NCBI RefSeq assembly: GCF_050847355.1
Contig: NZ_CP193755.1
Span: 2,976,001-3,040,000, forward strand
Reading direction: 5' to 3'
From: Limimaricola sp027213785
GTDB taxonomy: Bacteria; Pseudomonadota; Alphaproteobacteria; Rhodobacterales; Rhodobacteraceae
DNA length: 64,000 nucleotides
Positions 40,135 through 48,272 of the stretch are shown here, in pieces. Position numbers and translations under genes: made by a program. Positions within the stretch are counted from its first letter, which is position 1, and the number at the start of each line of letters is the position of its first letter. The notes below the pieces were generated by a model that saw only the letters and a program-made list of their open reading frames with translations, searched no databases and had not been told where the DNA came from.

Positions 40135-40980
40135 ATGCTGAGAACCGTCACGCTGGCCGCGATCGCGGCGATGGGCCTCGCCGGCACCGCCATGGCCGCC
40201 GAGACCGAGACCCACATCACGGACTACGACTTCCCCTATGAGGGTCCCTTCGGGGCCTTCGACCAGATGCAGCTGCAGCGCGGCCTGCAGGTCTACACCG
40301 AGGTCTGCGCCGCCTGTCACGGCCTGCAATACGTGGCCTACCGCACCCTGCATGACGAGGGCGGCCCCGGCCTGCCCGAGGATCAGGTGCGGGCCTATGC
40401 CGCGCAGTTCGAGACCTTCGACGAGGAGCTCGACGACTTCCGGCCGGCGACCCCGGCCGACAACTTCGCCAAGAGCGCCATGCCCGAGGCGCCCGACCTG
40501 TCGCTGATGGCCAAGTCGCGCGCGGGCTTCTCGGGCCCCTACGGCTCGGGCCTCAACCAGCTCTTCAAGGGCATGGGCGGACCGGAATACATCGCCTCGC
40601 TGCTGACCGGCTACGAGGAAGCGCCGGCCTGCGCCCCCGAGGATTTCCCGGGCTACTACAACGTCGCCTTCGCGGCCGGCGGCTACCCCGAGGAATGCAT
40701 CGACGAGGAGGGTCACCACGTGGCGCCCGGCTCGTGGATTGCCATGCCGCCTCCGCTTCTGGGCGACGACGTCGTCTACGAGGACGGGCACGAGGCGTCG
40801 GTGGTCGAGGAATCGAAGGACGTGACCGCCTTCCTGATGTGGGCGGCCGAGCCGAAGATGATGGCCCGCAAGCAAGCCGGCTTCACCGGCGTGCTGTTCC
40901 TCGGCCTGCTCGCCGTGCTGCTCTACTTCACCAACAAGCGGATCTGGTACCGCGCCAAGTACGGCCCGCGCGACGAGTGA
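40135..40980 (+). CDS. petC: Cytochrome c1 of the bc1 complex
   Basis: A 281-residue membrane-anchored c-type cytochrome that passes electrons from the Rieske centre to soluble or membrane cytochrome c. The signal peptide ends TAMAAE. The heme motif is CAACH (Cys58, Cys61, His62) in YTEVCAACHGLQYVAY, and the Met ligand lies in SWIAMPPPL. The C-terminal anchor is FTGVLFLGLLAVLLYFTNKRIWY. It has the usual extra cysteine pair (PACAPEDFPGYYN, PEECIDEE). A terminator follows. Confidence 0.97.
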   Translation: MLRTVTLAAIAAMGLAGTAMAAETETHITDYDFPYEGPFGAFDQMQLQRGLQVYTEVCAACHGLQYVAYRTLHDEGGPGLPEDQVRAYAAQFETFDEELDDFRPATPADNFAKSAMPEAPDLSLMAKSRAGFSGPYGSGLNQLFKGMGGPEYIASLLTGYEEAPACAPEDFPGYYNVAFAAGGYPEECIDEEGHHVAPGSWIAMPPPLLGDDVVYEDGHEASVVEESKDVTAFLMWAAEPKMMARKQAGFTGVLFLGLLAVLLYFTNKRIWYRAKYGPRDE

Positions 40981-41003
40981 TCGCAGGGCCATGACGGCAA
41001 ACG

Positions 41004-41029
41004 GGGCGTCCCTTCGGGGCGCCCTTTTT
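41004..41029 (+). terminator. Intrinsic terminator after petABC
   Basis: An 8-bp stem GGGCGTCC/GGGCGCCC (one G-T pair) with loop CTTCG is followed by TTTTT. Confidence 0.9.
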
Positions 41030-41153
41030 CCATGCGTGGGACCGGGAGTTTCTCGGTCTCCGAAGGCGGGCAAGAGCGCGCCCCTCGCGCTCATGCGTTT
41101 CCACACCACCCGCATGACGCAGCATTGCCACCGACACGATGGCGGCAGCGGTT

Positions 41154-41849
41154 TCAGCGCCCCAGATAGCTCCTGAGCGCCCGCGGCGGATCGGCCAGAA
41201 GCGGCCCTGCCGCGTCGGGCGCGGCGGCGACGCCGTCATGGACGAGGATGATATGGCTGGCGATGCGCGCGGCGTCCTCGGGCGCGTGGCTCACCATCAG
41301 CAGCGTCCGCCCCTCCCCCGACAGCACCTCGCGCGCCAAATCGAGCATCTCCATCCTGAGCCCCGGCCCCAACGCCGCGAACGGCTCGTCGAGCAGAACC
41401 AGCGCGCGGTCCATCAACAGCGCCCGCGCCAGCGCCGCCCGGCTCTGTTGGCCGCCCGACAGCGCCGCGGGTTTCCGGGCCCCCATGCCGGCAAGCCCCA
41501 CCCGGTCCAGCACCTCGGCGATCCGCTGGCGCGAGCCGGCGTCGATCCGCCCGCGCGGGTCGAGCCCGAGCGCGAGATTGCGCTCCACCGTCAGGTGCGG
41601 GAACAGGTTGTTGTCCTGAAACAGGATCGAGATCGGTCGCCGCGCCGGGGGCAGCGCGGTCAGGTCGTGCCCGTTCCAGCAGACCCGCCCCGATGTAGGC
41701 GCGAGAAACCCCGCGATCACCGCCAGAAGAGTCGATTTGCCGCCGCCCGAGGGACCCATGACCGCGCCGACCGCGCCGTCGGGCAGCGCCCAGTCCGCCC
41801 GCAGCTCGAAATCTCCCTGCCGGATCTCCAGCCCCTCAAGACGCAACAT
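41154..41849 (-). CDS. thiQ: Thiamine ABC transporter ATP-binding protein
   Basis: A 231-residue ABC ATPase that powers thiamine/TPP uptake. It has Walker A GPSGGGKST, Q-loop ILFQDNNLFPHL, signature LSGGQQSRAALARAL, Walker B VLLDEPFAAL and the switch His in LLMVSHAPEDA. FQDNNLFPHLTVERNLALGL is typical of ThiQ. The true start (MLRLEGLEIRQG) overlaps the end of thiP by 14 bp. It is the last gene of thiBPQ, behind a TPP riboswitch. Confidence 0.94.
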   Translation of the reverse strand: MLRLEGLEIRQGDFELRADWALPDGAVGAVMGPSGGGKSTLLAVIAGFLAPTSGRVCWNGHDLTALPPARRPISILFQDNNLFPHLTVERNLALGLDPRGRIDAGSRQRIAEVLDRVGLAGMGARKPAALSGGQQSRAALARALLMDRALVLLDEPFAALGPGLRMEMLDLAREVLSGEGRTLLMVSHAPEDAARIASHIILVHDGVAAAPDAAGPLLADPPRALRSYLGR

Positions 41850-43392
41850 CGACGCGCCCTCCCCTGTCGAAGATCCAGAACAGTGCGAGGCTGAGCGCCA
41901 GAAGCACCAGCGCGACACCCGCCGCCTGCTCCATTCGGTAGGCCGACATCAGCCGCACCATCAGGAGCGGCAGCGTCGCCTCGCCGTCGCCCGCGAACAA
42001 CGCGATCACGCCCAGATCCCCCATCGACAGCGCCGCCGTGAGACCGGCGGCAAAGCCCAGTGGCCGGCGCAGGCGTGGCAGGATCAGCCAGCGCAGCCGG
42101 GCCCAGCCGACAAGCCCGAGCGAGGTCGCGAGCCGCCCATGCGCGGTCTCGGCCTGCGCCAGCGCGGGAACCAGCACCCGCGCCGCGAAGGGCAGCGCCA
42201 TCGTCGCGTTGACCAGCCCGGTGACCACCAGCGCCGCGTCGCGCGGCGCGACCACCGGGTAGAGCAGCACGAAGAGGCCGGTGCCCATCACGAGGCTGGA
42301 GGCCGCCAGCGGCAGCAGCATCGCAAGTCGGGCCAGCGCGCCACCGCGCAGCGCGAGAGCCAGCGCCATGACGAGGGTCAGCGCCGTCGCACCTAGCGCC
42401 ACCGCGATCGATCGCAGCGCCGCGCCCCAAAGCCCCGCCGGCAAGTCGAGCAGGCCCGGCGCGCCGCGCGCCACGATCATCGCCAGCGGTGCCATGAGGA
42501 ACAGCGCCGCCAGAGCGACGACCGTGGCATCGCGCCACCGCCCCCCCCGCTCGAACCGTTCCACCACCCGGTCGAGCCCGGCGCCCAAAGCCTCGGGTGC
42601 GCCTGCGGCGCGCACCATCAGCGCCGCCGCAGCGCAAAGGCCGAACTGCACCATCGCCAGAACCGCCGCACGCCCCAGGTCGAACTCGAATCGCACCGCC
42701 TGGTAGATCGCCAGCTCCACGGTGGTGGCGCGCGGCCCGCCGCCCAAAGTCAGGGCCACGGCAAAACTGGTCAGGCAGATCAGGAAGATGACCGCGAAGG
42801 CCCCCGGCGCCACGGCGCGCAGCATCGGCCATTCGAGCAGTCGGCCCACCGGCGCGCCGAGCGAGGCGGCAAGGCGAAACCGCTCGGCCGGGATCGAGAG
42901 CCAGCCCTGCAGGATCAGACGCACCGCCAGCGGCAGGTTGAAGAAGACATGCGCCAGCACCACGCCGTGCCAGCCATAGACCGAAACCGGGCCCAGCCCC
43001 ACGAGCGCCAGCGCATCGTTGAGGCTACCGCCGCGCCCGAACACGCCGATCAGCCCGATCACCGCGACGATCACCGGCAGGATGAAGGGCGCGCCCAGCA
43101 GCGTCACCAGAGCCCCCCGCCCCGGGAAGCGCCGCCGCGCCAATGCCCGGGCCATCGGCACAGCGAGCGCCACCGACAGCGCCGCCGACAGCGCAGCCTG
43201 CCAGGTGGTGAACCAGATCGCCGAAAGATCGGCGGGGCCGAGGCCCAGCGCGAAACCGGCCCGCCAAGCGACCGCGCCCAGCGTGCCCAGCGTCAGCGCC
43301 AGCACCAGCCCGGCGGCGAGACCGCCCGCCCAGCGCGTCGGGCTGTCCCCCCGCCACTGCGCGAAGGGTGCTGCGCCCAGGCCCGGCGTTAT
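41836..43392 (-). CDS. thiP: Thiamine ABC transporter permease, uncertain non-AUG start
   Basis: The inner-membrane permease of the thiamine transporter, about 518 residues with roughly 12 hydrophobic segments and two permease modules. The two EAA-type loops are FRLAASLGAPVGRLLEWPMLRAVAPG and GRLATSLGLVGWARLRWLILPRLRRPLG. No ATG, GTG or TTG lies in frame between the thiB stop and the first membrane helix. The best geometry is ATA overlapping the thiB TAA as ATAA, 7 nt after GGGGAT; CTG 12 bp later is an alternative. The far upstream start, inside thiB, would give an unlikely Arg-rich leader. Confidence 0.85.
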   Translation of the reverse strand: MTPGLGAAPFAQWRGDSPTRWAGGLAAGLVLALTLGTLGAVAWRAGFALGLGPADLSAIWFTTWQAALSAALSVALAVPMARALARRRFPGRGALVTLLGAPFILPVIVAVIGLIGVFGRGGSLNDALALVGLGPVSVYGWHGVVLAHVFFNLPLAVRLILQGWLSIPAERFRLAASLGAPVGRLLEWPMLRAVAPGAFAVIFLICLTSFAVALTLGGGPRATTVELAIYQAVRFEFDLGRAAVLAMVQFGLCAAAALMVRAAGAPEALGAGLDRVVERFERGGRWRDATVVALAALFLMAPLAMIVARGAPGLLDLPAGLWGAALRSIAVALGATALTLVMALALALRGGALARLAMLLPLAASSLVMGTGLFVLLYPVVAPRDAALVVTGLVNATMALPFAARVLVPALAQAETAHGRLATSLGLVGWARLRWLILPRLRRPLGFAAGLTAALSMGDLGVIALFAGDGEATLPLLMVRLMSAYRMEQAAGVALVLLALSLALFWIFDRGGRVDVAS

Positions 43393-44375
43393 CGCGACAT
43401 CCCCTGCCGCCAGGCCTCGATGGCCGGTGCGCGCAGCGCGTCGGCCTCGTCCTCGGGCAGCCAGATCGCCTTTTCGGGCATGTCGAGTTCGCGGAAGCCC
43501 TCGGGCCATTCGGCCTCGGGCAATGCCGCCGGGTAGGACCAGTTGGAGGTCGGGATCAATGACTGGAAATCGGGGCTGACCACGAAATCCATGAATTGCT
43601 GCGCCAGTTCGGCGTCATCGGTGCCCTTGAGCTGAGCCCCCAGCTCGATGGTCATGTAATGCCCCTCCTCGAAGATCGCGGCCGAAACGGTGTCATCGGC
43701 CTCGGCGATCGCGTGATAGGCGGGCGACGTGGTGTAGCTCAGCACCATGTCGACCTCGCCCTCGGTGAACAGGCCATAGGCTTCGGACCAGCCGGGCGTC
43801 ACCGTGGTGATCTTGGGCGCGAGTTCGGCCCACTTGGCCTCCGCCTCGTCGCCGAACACCTCCTCGGCCCAGAGCACCAGCGACAAGCCCGAGACCGAGC
43901 TGCGCGGATCCTGGATCGCGATGCGCAGGTCGTCGGGCGCCGCGACCAGCTCGGCGAAGCTGCCCGGCACATCCTGCAGCGCCTCGTTGTCGTAGACGAA
44001 GGCGAGATAGGACCAGTCGAAGGGCAGGAACACCTCGTCGTCCCAGTCGATCGGCAGCGTCAAGGCGGTGGTGTCGACCCCGTGCGGCGCGAAGAGCCCG
44101 GTCTCGCGCGCCTTCTTCATCTCGGTGGAATCGAATCCGATGGCCACGTCGGCCTCGGTGCGTTCGCCCTCGAGCAGCAGGCGCGGCAGCAGGTCGCCGG
44201 TCTGGTAGTCGAGCGTGCAGCCGCAACGCGCCTCGAAGGCCTGCTTGATCGCCGGGCCGGGCCCCCATTCGGAGGCGAAGTAGTCGGGCGCGTAGACGGT
44301 AAGGGTCTTGTCCTGGGCGATCGCCGGCAGGGCGGCGAGCGACAGGGCGAGACCCGCGATCAGGCGATGGTGCAT
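43389..44375 (-). CDS. thiB: Thiamine-binding periplasmic protein
   Basis: The 328-residue substrate-binding protein of the thiamine/TPP ABC transporter. The signal peptide is MHHRLIAGLALSLAALPAIAQ. Family marks are LTVYAPDYFASEWGPGPAIKQAFEARCGCTLDY, ADVAIGFDSTEMKKARETGLFAPH, the FDWSYLAFVYD block and VSGLSLVLWAEEVFG. GGAGG precedes the chosen ATG at 6-7 nt; an ATG two codons upstream lies directly on the SD. It is controlled by the TPP riboswitch in its leader. Confidence 0.94.
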   Translation of the reverse strand: MHHRLIAGLALSLAALPAIAQDKTLTVYAPDYFASEWGPGPAIKQAFEARCGCTLDYQTGDLLPRLLLEGERTEADVAIGFDSTEMKKARETGLFAPHGVDTTALTLPIDWDDEVFLPFDWSYLAFVYDNEALQDVPGSFAELVAAPDDLRIAIQDPRSSVSGLSLVLWAEEVFGDEAEAKWAELAPKITTVTPGWSEAYGLFTEGEVDMVLSYTTSPAYHAIAEADDTVSAAIFEEGHYMTIELGAQLKGTDDAELAQQFMDFVVSPDFQSLIPTSNWSYPAALPEAEWPEGFRELDMPEKAIWLPEDEADALRAPAIEAWRQGMSR

Positions 44376-44379
44376 GGTC

Positions 44380-44411
44380 ATCCTCCGATGCGGGCGAAGA
44401 GCAAGGAGGAC
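44380..44411 (-). promoter_or_regulatory. Shine-Dalgarno and sequestering strand of the TPP riboswitch
   Basis: GTCCTCC (44411-44405) can pair with GGAGGAT (44386-44380), which holds the thiB ribosome-binding site. The same CCTCC can instead pair with GGAGG in the 3' part of the aptamer. This suggests control of translation initiation. Confidence 0.6.
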
Positions 44412-44420
44412 CTGTGTCCG

Positions 44421-44503
44421 CGACCTTCCCTCCGCCGGTGTGATCCGGTTCAGGTTCAACGGGTCCGCGCGATGCGCATCTCAGCCAGGGGCCCCCCGAG
44501 GTG
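44421..44503 (-). ncRNA. TPP riboswitch (THI element)
   Basis: On the minus strand the conserved blocks occur in order: GGCTGAGAT (44486-44478), then CCCGTTGAACCTGAACCGGA, then CACACCGG and GGAGGGAAGG (ending at 44424). These are the J3/2, P4/P5 and closing elements of the thiamine pyrophosphate aptamer. It lies about 45 nt upstream of thiB. When TPP binds, thiBPQ expression should fall. Confidence 0.95.
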
Positions 44504-44601
44504 GCCGCGACACTACGCCATCGCGGCCCATGCGCAAGCCCCCGCCCTTTCCCCCGCGTTCGCCCCGCGCTACACCGGCCCCGCCACAAGGAGAGCGCCC
44601 C

Positions 44602-45702
44602 ATGTCCCTCAACAGCTTCGGCCACCTGTTCCGCGTCACCACATGGGGCGAAAGCCACGGCCCCGCGCTCGGCGCCACGGTCGATGGCTGCCCGCCGGGG
44701 GTGGAGATCCGGGAGGAAGACCTTCAGGTCTGGCTCGACAAGCGGCGCCCGGGACAGAACAAGCACACCACCCAGCGCCGCGAGCCGGACGCGGTGGAGA
44801 TCCTGTCGGGCGTGTTCGAGGGTAAATCCACCGGCACGCCGATCCAGCTGATGATCCGCAACACCGACCAGCGGTCCAAGGATTACGGCGACATCGCCGA
44901 AACCTTCCGGCCCGGCCATGCCGACATCGCCTATCACCTGAAATACGGGCTGCGCGACTATCGCGGCGGCGGACGTTCGAGCGCCCGGGAGACGGCGGCG
45001 CGGGTCGCGGCGGGCGGGGTCGCGCGTGCGGCGCTGGCGGCGCTGCTGCCCGAGCTGAAGATCACCGGCTACATGGTGCAGATGGGCGAGAAGGTGATCG
45101 ACCGCTCGAAGATCGACATGGAAGAGATCGCGCGCAACGACTTCTGGTGCCCCGATACGGCTGCGGCGGCCGAATGGGCCGACTATCTCGATGCGCTGCG
45201 CAAGGACCACAACTCCGTCGGTGCGATGATCGAGGTGACGGCCTCGGGCGTGCCCGCCGGCCTCGGCGCGCCGGTCTATGGCAAGCTCGACACCGATCTT
45301 GCGGCTGCGATGATGTCGATCAACGCCGTGAAGGGGGTGGAGATCGGCGAAGGCATGGCCGCCGCCGCCCTGACCGGGCGCGACAATGCGGACGAGATCT
45401 TCATGGGCGAGAACGGGCCGGAATTCGGCTCGAACCATGCGGGCGGCGTGCTGGGCGGGATCAGCTCCGGGCAGGATGTGGTGGTGCGCTTCGCGGTGAA
45501 GCCGACCTCGTCGATCCTGAGTCCGCGCCGCTCGATCCGCATCGACGGCAGTCCCACCGAGGTGGTCACCAAGGGGCGGCACGATCCCTGCGTCGGCATT
45601 CGCGCGGTGCCCGTGGCGGAGGCGATGATGGCCTGCGTATTGCTCGATCACTACCTGCTCGATCGCGGCCAGACCGGCGGCGCGCGCGGCCGGATCGGCT
45701 AG
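44602..45702 (+). CDS. aroC: Chorismate synthase
   Basis: Makes chorismate from EPSP with reduced FMN, the last shared step of aromatic amino-acid synthesis. The 366-residue protein has the three family signatures: GESHGPALGATVDGCPPG, HLKYGLRDYRGGGRSSARETAARVAAG and RGKHDPCVG-type KGRHDPCVGIRAVPVAEAM. The ATG follows AAGGAGAG. It is divergent from the thi operon. Three hairpins follow the stop codon. Confidence 0.98.
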   Translation: MSLNSFGHLFRVTTWGESHGPALGATVDGCPPGVEIREEDLQVWLDKRRPGQNKHTTQRREPDAVEILSGVFEGKSTGTPIQLMIRNTDQRSKDYGDIAETFRPGHADIAYHLKYGLRDYRGGGRSSARETAARVAAGGVARAALAALLPELKITGYMVQMGEKVIDRSKIDMEEIARNDFWCPDTAAAAEWADYLDALRKDHNSVGAMIEVTASGVPAGLGAPVYGKLDTDLAAAMMSINAVKGVEIGEGMAAAALTGRDNADEIFMGENGPEFGSNHAGGVLGGISSGQDVVVRFAVKPTSSILSPRRSIRIDGSPTEVVTKGRHDPCVGIRAVPVAEAMMACVLLDHYLLDRGQTGGARGRIG

Positions 45703-45704
45703 AG

Positions 45705-45749
45705 CCGGACCCTTTCAAGGGTCCGGACCGATCTCTTGGAAGAGATCGG
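45705..45749. repeat. Two adjacent near-identical perfect palindromes behind aroC
   Basis: Two 22-bp perfect palindromes, each with 10-bp arms (CCGGACCCTT and CCGATCTCTT), stand one base apart. Both fit CCGRWCYCTT plus two central bases plus the complement. Neither is followed by a T-run. Confidence 0.8.
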
Positions 45750-45754
45750 AAACA

Positions 45755-45779
45755 GGCCGCCGAGGCTGTGCCGGCGGCC
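45755..45779. other. Third hairpin behind aroC
   Basis: GGCCGCCG pairs with CGGCGGCC around a 9-nt loop between aroC and the convergent PRC-barrel gene. It could act as a rough bidirectional terminator; it has no T-run. Confidence 0.5.
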
Positions 45780-45804
45780 TCGTCGCGTCCCGGTCGCGAG
45801 GGGC

Positions 45805-46161
45805 TTAGATCCAGTAGTAGGGCGCGCCGTAATGGGCATAGGTCGCCTCTTCCCAGCGGCGGTCCTCATACCAGCGTTCGGGCCGTTCCGGCGCCCCCTT
45901 GAGCTGGCTTTCAGTGATGTCCGTGCGGTAGCCGTTCAGCCCGGTGTCGTATTCGAGCTTGGCCCAGGGGATCGGGTGATGCTCCTCGCCCATGCCGAGA
46001 AAGCCGCCGAAACCCATCACGGCGTAAGTGATCTTGCCGGACTTCTTGTCGATCACGAGATGGTCGATATGGCCGATCTTCTCGCCACCGGCGCCGTAGA
46101 CCTCGGTACCGTTGACCCGGTCGGACGAGATCGTGGAATGACTGTCGCTGTAGTCGAACAT
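45805..46161 (-). CDS. PRC-barrel domain protein
   Basis: A 118-residue protein with a PRC barrel: DRVNGTEVYGAGGEKIGHIDHLVIDKKSGKITYAVMGFGGFLGMGEEHHPIPWAKLEYD. The rest is a Tyr/Trp-rich tail (RWYEDRRWEEATYAHYGAPYYWI). Stand-alone PRC proteins of this type are often stress-induced in alphaproteobacteria; the biochemical role is unknown. A strong AGGAGG lies before the ATG, so the upstream in-frame extension is not used. A GGAAC/GGTT pair upstream could be a stress promoter. Confidence 0.88.
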   Translation of the reverse strand: MFDYSDSHSTISSDRVNGTEVYGAGGEKIGHIDHLVIDKKSGKITYAVMGFGGFLGMGEEHHPIPWAKLEYDTGLNGYRTDITESQLKGAPERPERWYEDRRWEEATYAHYGAPYYWI

Positions 46162-46187
46162 GATGTCCTCCTGTGCTGTGCCGGTAA

Positions 46188-46213
46188 AACCGACAGCGCC
46201 GCTCGGCTGTTCC
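46188..46213 (-). promoter_or_regulatory. Possible general-stress (EcfG-like) promoter of the PRC-barrel gene
   Basis: On the minus strand GGAAC and GGTT are 17 bp apart, and the -10 lies 27 bp before the ATG. The -35 is the exact EcfG box; the -10 differs from CGTT by one base. Confidence 0.35.
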
Positions 46214-46300
46214 ACAGGCTGCATCGATGCGCCGGTTTTCGCTCGCAAGATGCACCCGCACCCATCCCGTTTTGCATTTATCGACACGATTGGCACGCAA

Positions 46301-46330
46301 AGAAAAAGGGCCGCCACGAGGGCGACCCTT
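46301..46330 (-). terminator. Intrinsic terminator after the HU gene
   Basis: On the minus strand AAGGGTCGCC and GGCGGCCCTT form a 10-bp stem (one G-T pair) with loop CTCGT, followed by TTTCT. Confidence 0.85.
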
Positions 46331-46368
46331 TCCTGATCCGCTCCGCGCCGTGCGGGCGCGAGAGGCGA

Positions 46369-46659
46369 TCACTCCTCGTTGACGCTGTCCTTGAGCGCCT
46401 TGGCGATGGTCATCTTGACCACCTTGTCGGCGTCCTTCTTGATCTGCTCGCCCGTGGCCGGGTTGCGGACCATGCGCTCGGGGCGCTCGCGGCAGTAGAT
46501 CTTGCCGACGTTCGGCAGGGTCACGGCGCCGCCCTGCGACACTTCACGGGTGATGATGGCGACCAGCGCGTCCAGATGGGCGCCGGCGGTCTTCTTGTCG
46601 CCGCCGGTCTCGTCGGCGATGGCGCTGACGAGCTGCGCCTTGGTCATCGGTTTGGCCAT
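46369..46659 (-). CDS. HU family DNA-binding protein
   Basis: A 96-residue nucleoid protein that bends DNA. It has MTKAQLVSAIADETGGDKKTAGAHLDALVAIITREVSQGGAVTLPNVGKI and then the beta-arm region RERPERMVRNPATGEQIKKDADKVVKMTIAKALKDSVN with the intercalating NPATGE turn. AAGGAG lies before the ATG at the right distance, so the longer upstream frame is not used. It has its own terminator. Confidence 0.95.
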   Translation of the reverse strand: MAKPMTKAQLVSAIADETGGDKKTAGAHLDALVAIITREVSQGGAVTLPNVGKIYCRERPERMVRNPATGEQIKKDADKVVKMTIAKALKDSVNEE

Positions 46660-46756
46660 TCGAGGTCTCCTTGCCACAGCCCGCTCGGGGCTTGTCCTTG
46701 CACCGCTTGGCGCGGCGTGTTGCCTAGACCCACAATGAAACAAGCGTCATTGCAAG

Positions 46757-46780
46757 CAAAAACCGCTGTTTCCTTGCGGT
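46757..46780 (-). terminator. Weak terminator after amn
   Basis: A 5-bp ACCGC/GCGGT stem with a 9-nt loop followed by TTTT on the minus strand, just past the amn stop. Confidence 0.4.
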
Positions 46781-46791
46781 ATCGGCGGGTT

Positions 46792-48267
46792 TCAGAGGAA
46801 AGCCGTCTCTTCGAAGCTACGCAGCTTGCGACTATGGATGCGCTCCAGCGGCATCTCGCGCAGCCGTTCCATCGCCCGGATCCCGATCATCAGGTGGCGC
46901 GCCACCTGTGTCTTATAGAAATCCGAAGCCATGCCGGGCAGCTTCAATTCGCCATGCAGCGGCTTGTCCGAGACGCAGAGCAGCGTGCCGTAGGGCACCC
47001 GGAAGCGAAAGCCGTTGGCCGCGATGGTCGCGCTTTCCATGTCGAGCGCCACGGCGCGCGACTGGCTCAGACGCTGCACCGGACCGGACTGGTCGCGCAG
47101 TTCCCAGTTGCGGTTATCGATGGTGGCGACGGTGCCGGTGCGCATGATCCGCTTGAGTTCATAGCCCTCTAGCGCGGTGACCTGCGCCACCGCGTCCTCG
47201 AGCGCGATCTGGATCTCGGCCAGCGCCGGGATCGGCACCCAGACCGGCAGGTCGTCGTCGAGCACGTGATCCTCGCGCAGATATCCATGCGCCAGAACGA
47301 AATCGCCCAACCTCTGGCTGTTCCTGAGCCCGGCGCAATGCCCGACCATCAGCCAGGCATGCGGCCGCAGCACCGCGATGTGGTCGGTCGCGGTCTTGGC
47401 GTTCGAGGGGCCGACGCCGATGTTGACCAGCGTGATCCCCTGCCCGTTGGCGCGCTTGAGGTGATAGGTCGGCATCTGCGGCATCTTGGCCGGGATGTGC
47501 ATTGCCCCCTCGGGGTCGCGGATCACCTGATTGTTCGGGCCGACGAAGCTGGTGTAGCCGCTCTCGGGATCGGCCAGCACATGGCGGGCATAGGCCTCGA
47601 ATTCCTCGACGTAGAACTGGTAGTTCGTGAACAGCACGTGGTTCTGGAAATGCGTCGGATCGGTCGCGGTGTAATGCGCCAGACGGGCCAGCGAATAGTC
47701 GATCCGCTGCGCCGTGAAAGGCGACAGCGGCCGCGCCCCGTCGGGATAGGTGAAACCGTTGCCATTGACGATGTCATCATGGGTGGTCGAGAGATCCGGC
47801 ACGTCGAACACGTCGCGCAGGTGGAAATCCATCGCCCCGTCCTGCGGCACCGTCACGCTCGCGTCATTGGCGACCGCGAAATGCACCGGCATCGGCGTCT
47901 CGGAGGCACCGATCACCACCGGCACGCCGTGGTTCTCGATCAGGAGCCGCATCTGCTGCATCAGGTAGTTTCCGAACAGCTCCGGCCGGGTGACGGTCGT
48001 GGCATAGGTGCCGGGCTCGGCCACGTGGCCGAAGCTCAACCGGCTGTCGGCCTGCGCGAAGGTCGCGGTCGAGAAGCGGATCTCCGGATAGAAGGCGCGG
48101 AACCGGGTTTCGGGCACGCCGCCCCGCAACGTCTCGGTGAATCTTTCGCACAGGAAGCGCGTGGCCGTCTCGTAGATCTCCTTGAGACGCGCCAGCGCCG
48201 CCTCGGGATCGGTAAAGGCCTCGGCGGCGGGGCTGGGGGGCGTCTGGATCTTCAGCGTTCTCTCCAT
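46792..48267 (-). CDS. amn: AMP nucleosidase
   Basis: Splits AMP into adenine and ribose 5-phosphate. The 491-residue protein has an N-terminal Amn-specific domain and a C-terminal nucleoside-phosphorylase-like domain with TYHLKRANGQGITLVNIGVGPSNAKTATDHIAVLRPHAWLMVGHCAGL, then LDMESATIAANGFRFRVPYGTLLCVSDKPLHGELKLPG. The length is normal. It follows ade by 5 bp, so the pair turns AMP into hypoxanthine. Confidence 0.96.
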   Translation of the reverse strand: MERTLKIQTPPSPAAEAFTDPEAALARLKEIYETATRFLCERFTETLRGGVPETRFRAFYPEIRFSTATFAQADSRLSFGHVAEPGTYATTVTRPELFGNYLMQQMRLLIENHGVPVVIGASETPMPVHFAVANDASVTVPQDGAMDFHLRDVFDVPDLSTTHDDIVNGNGFTYPDGARPLSPFTAQRIDYSLARLAHYTATDPTHFQNHVLFTNYQFYVEEFEAYARHVLADPESGYTSFVGPNNQVIRDPEGAMHIPAKMPQMPTYHLKRANGQGITLVNIGVGPSNAKTATDHIAVLRPHAWLMVGHCAGLRNSQRLGDFVLAHGYLREDHVLDDDLPVWVPIPALAEIQIALEDAVAQVTALEGYELKRIMRTGTVATIDNRNWELRDQSGPVQRLSQSRAVALDMESATIAANGFRFRVPYGTLLCVSDKPLHGELKLPGMASDFYKTQVARHLMIGIRAMERLREMPLERIHSRKLRSFEETAFL

Positions 48268-48272
48268 ATTGG

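Noticed and set aside
43693..45651. A 652-codon minus-strand frame over thiB and aroC
   Set aside because: Crosses a riboswitch and two well-identified genes; clearly non-coding.
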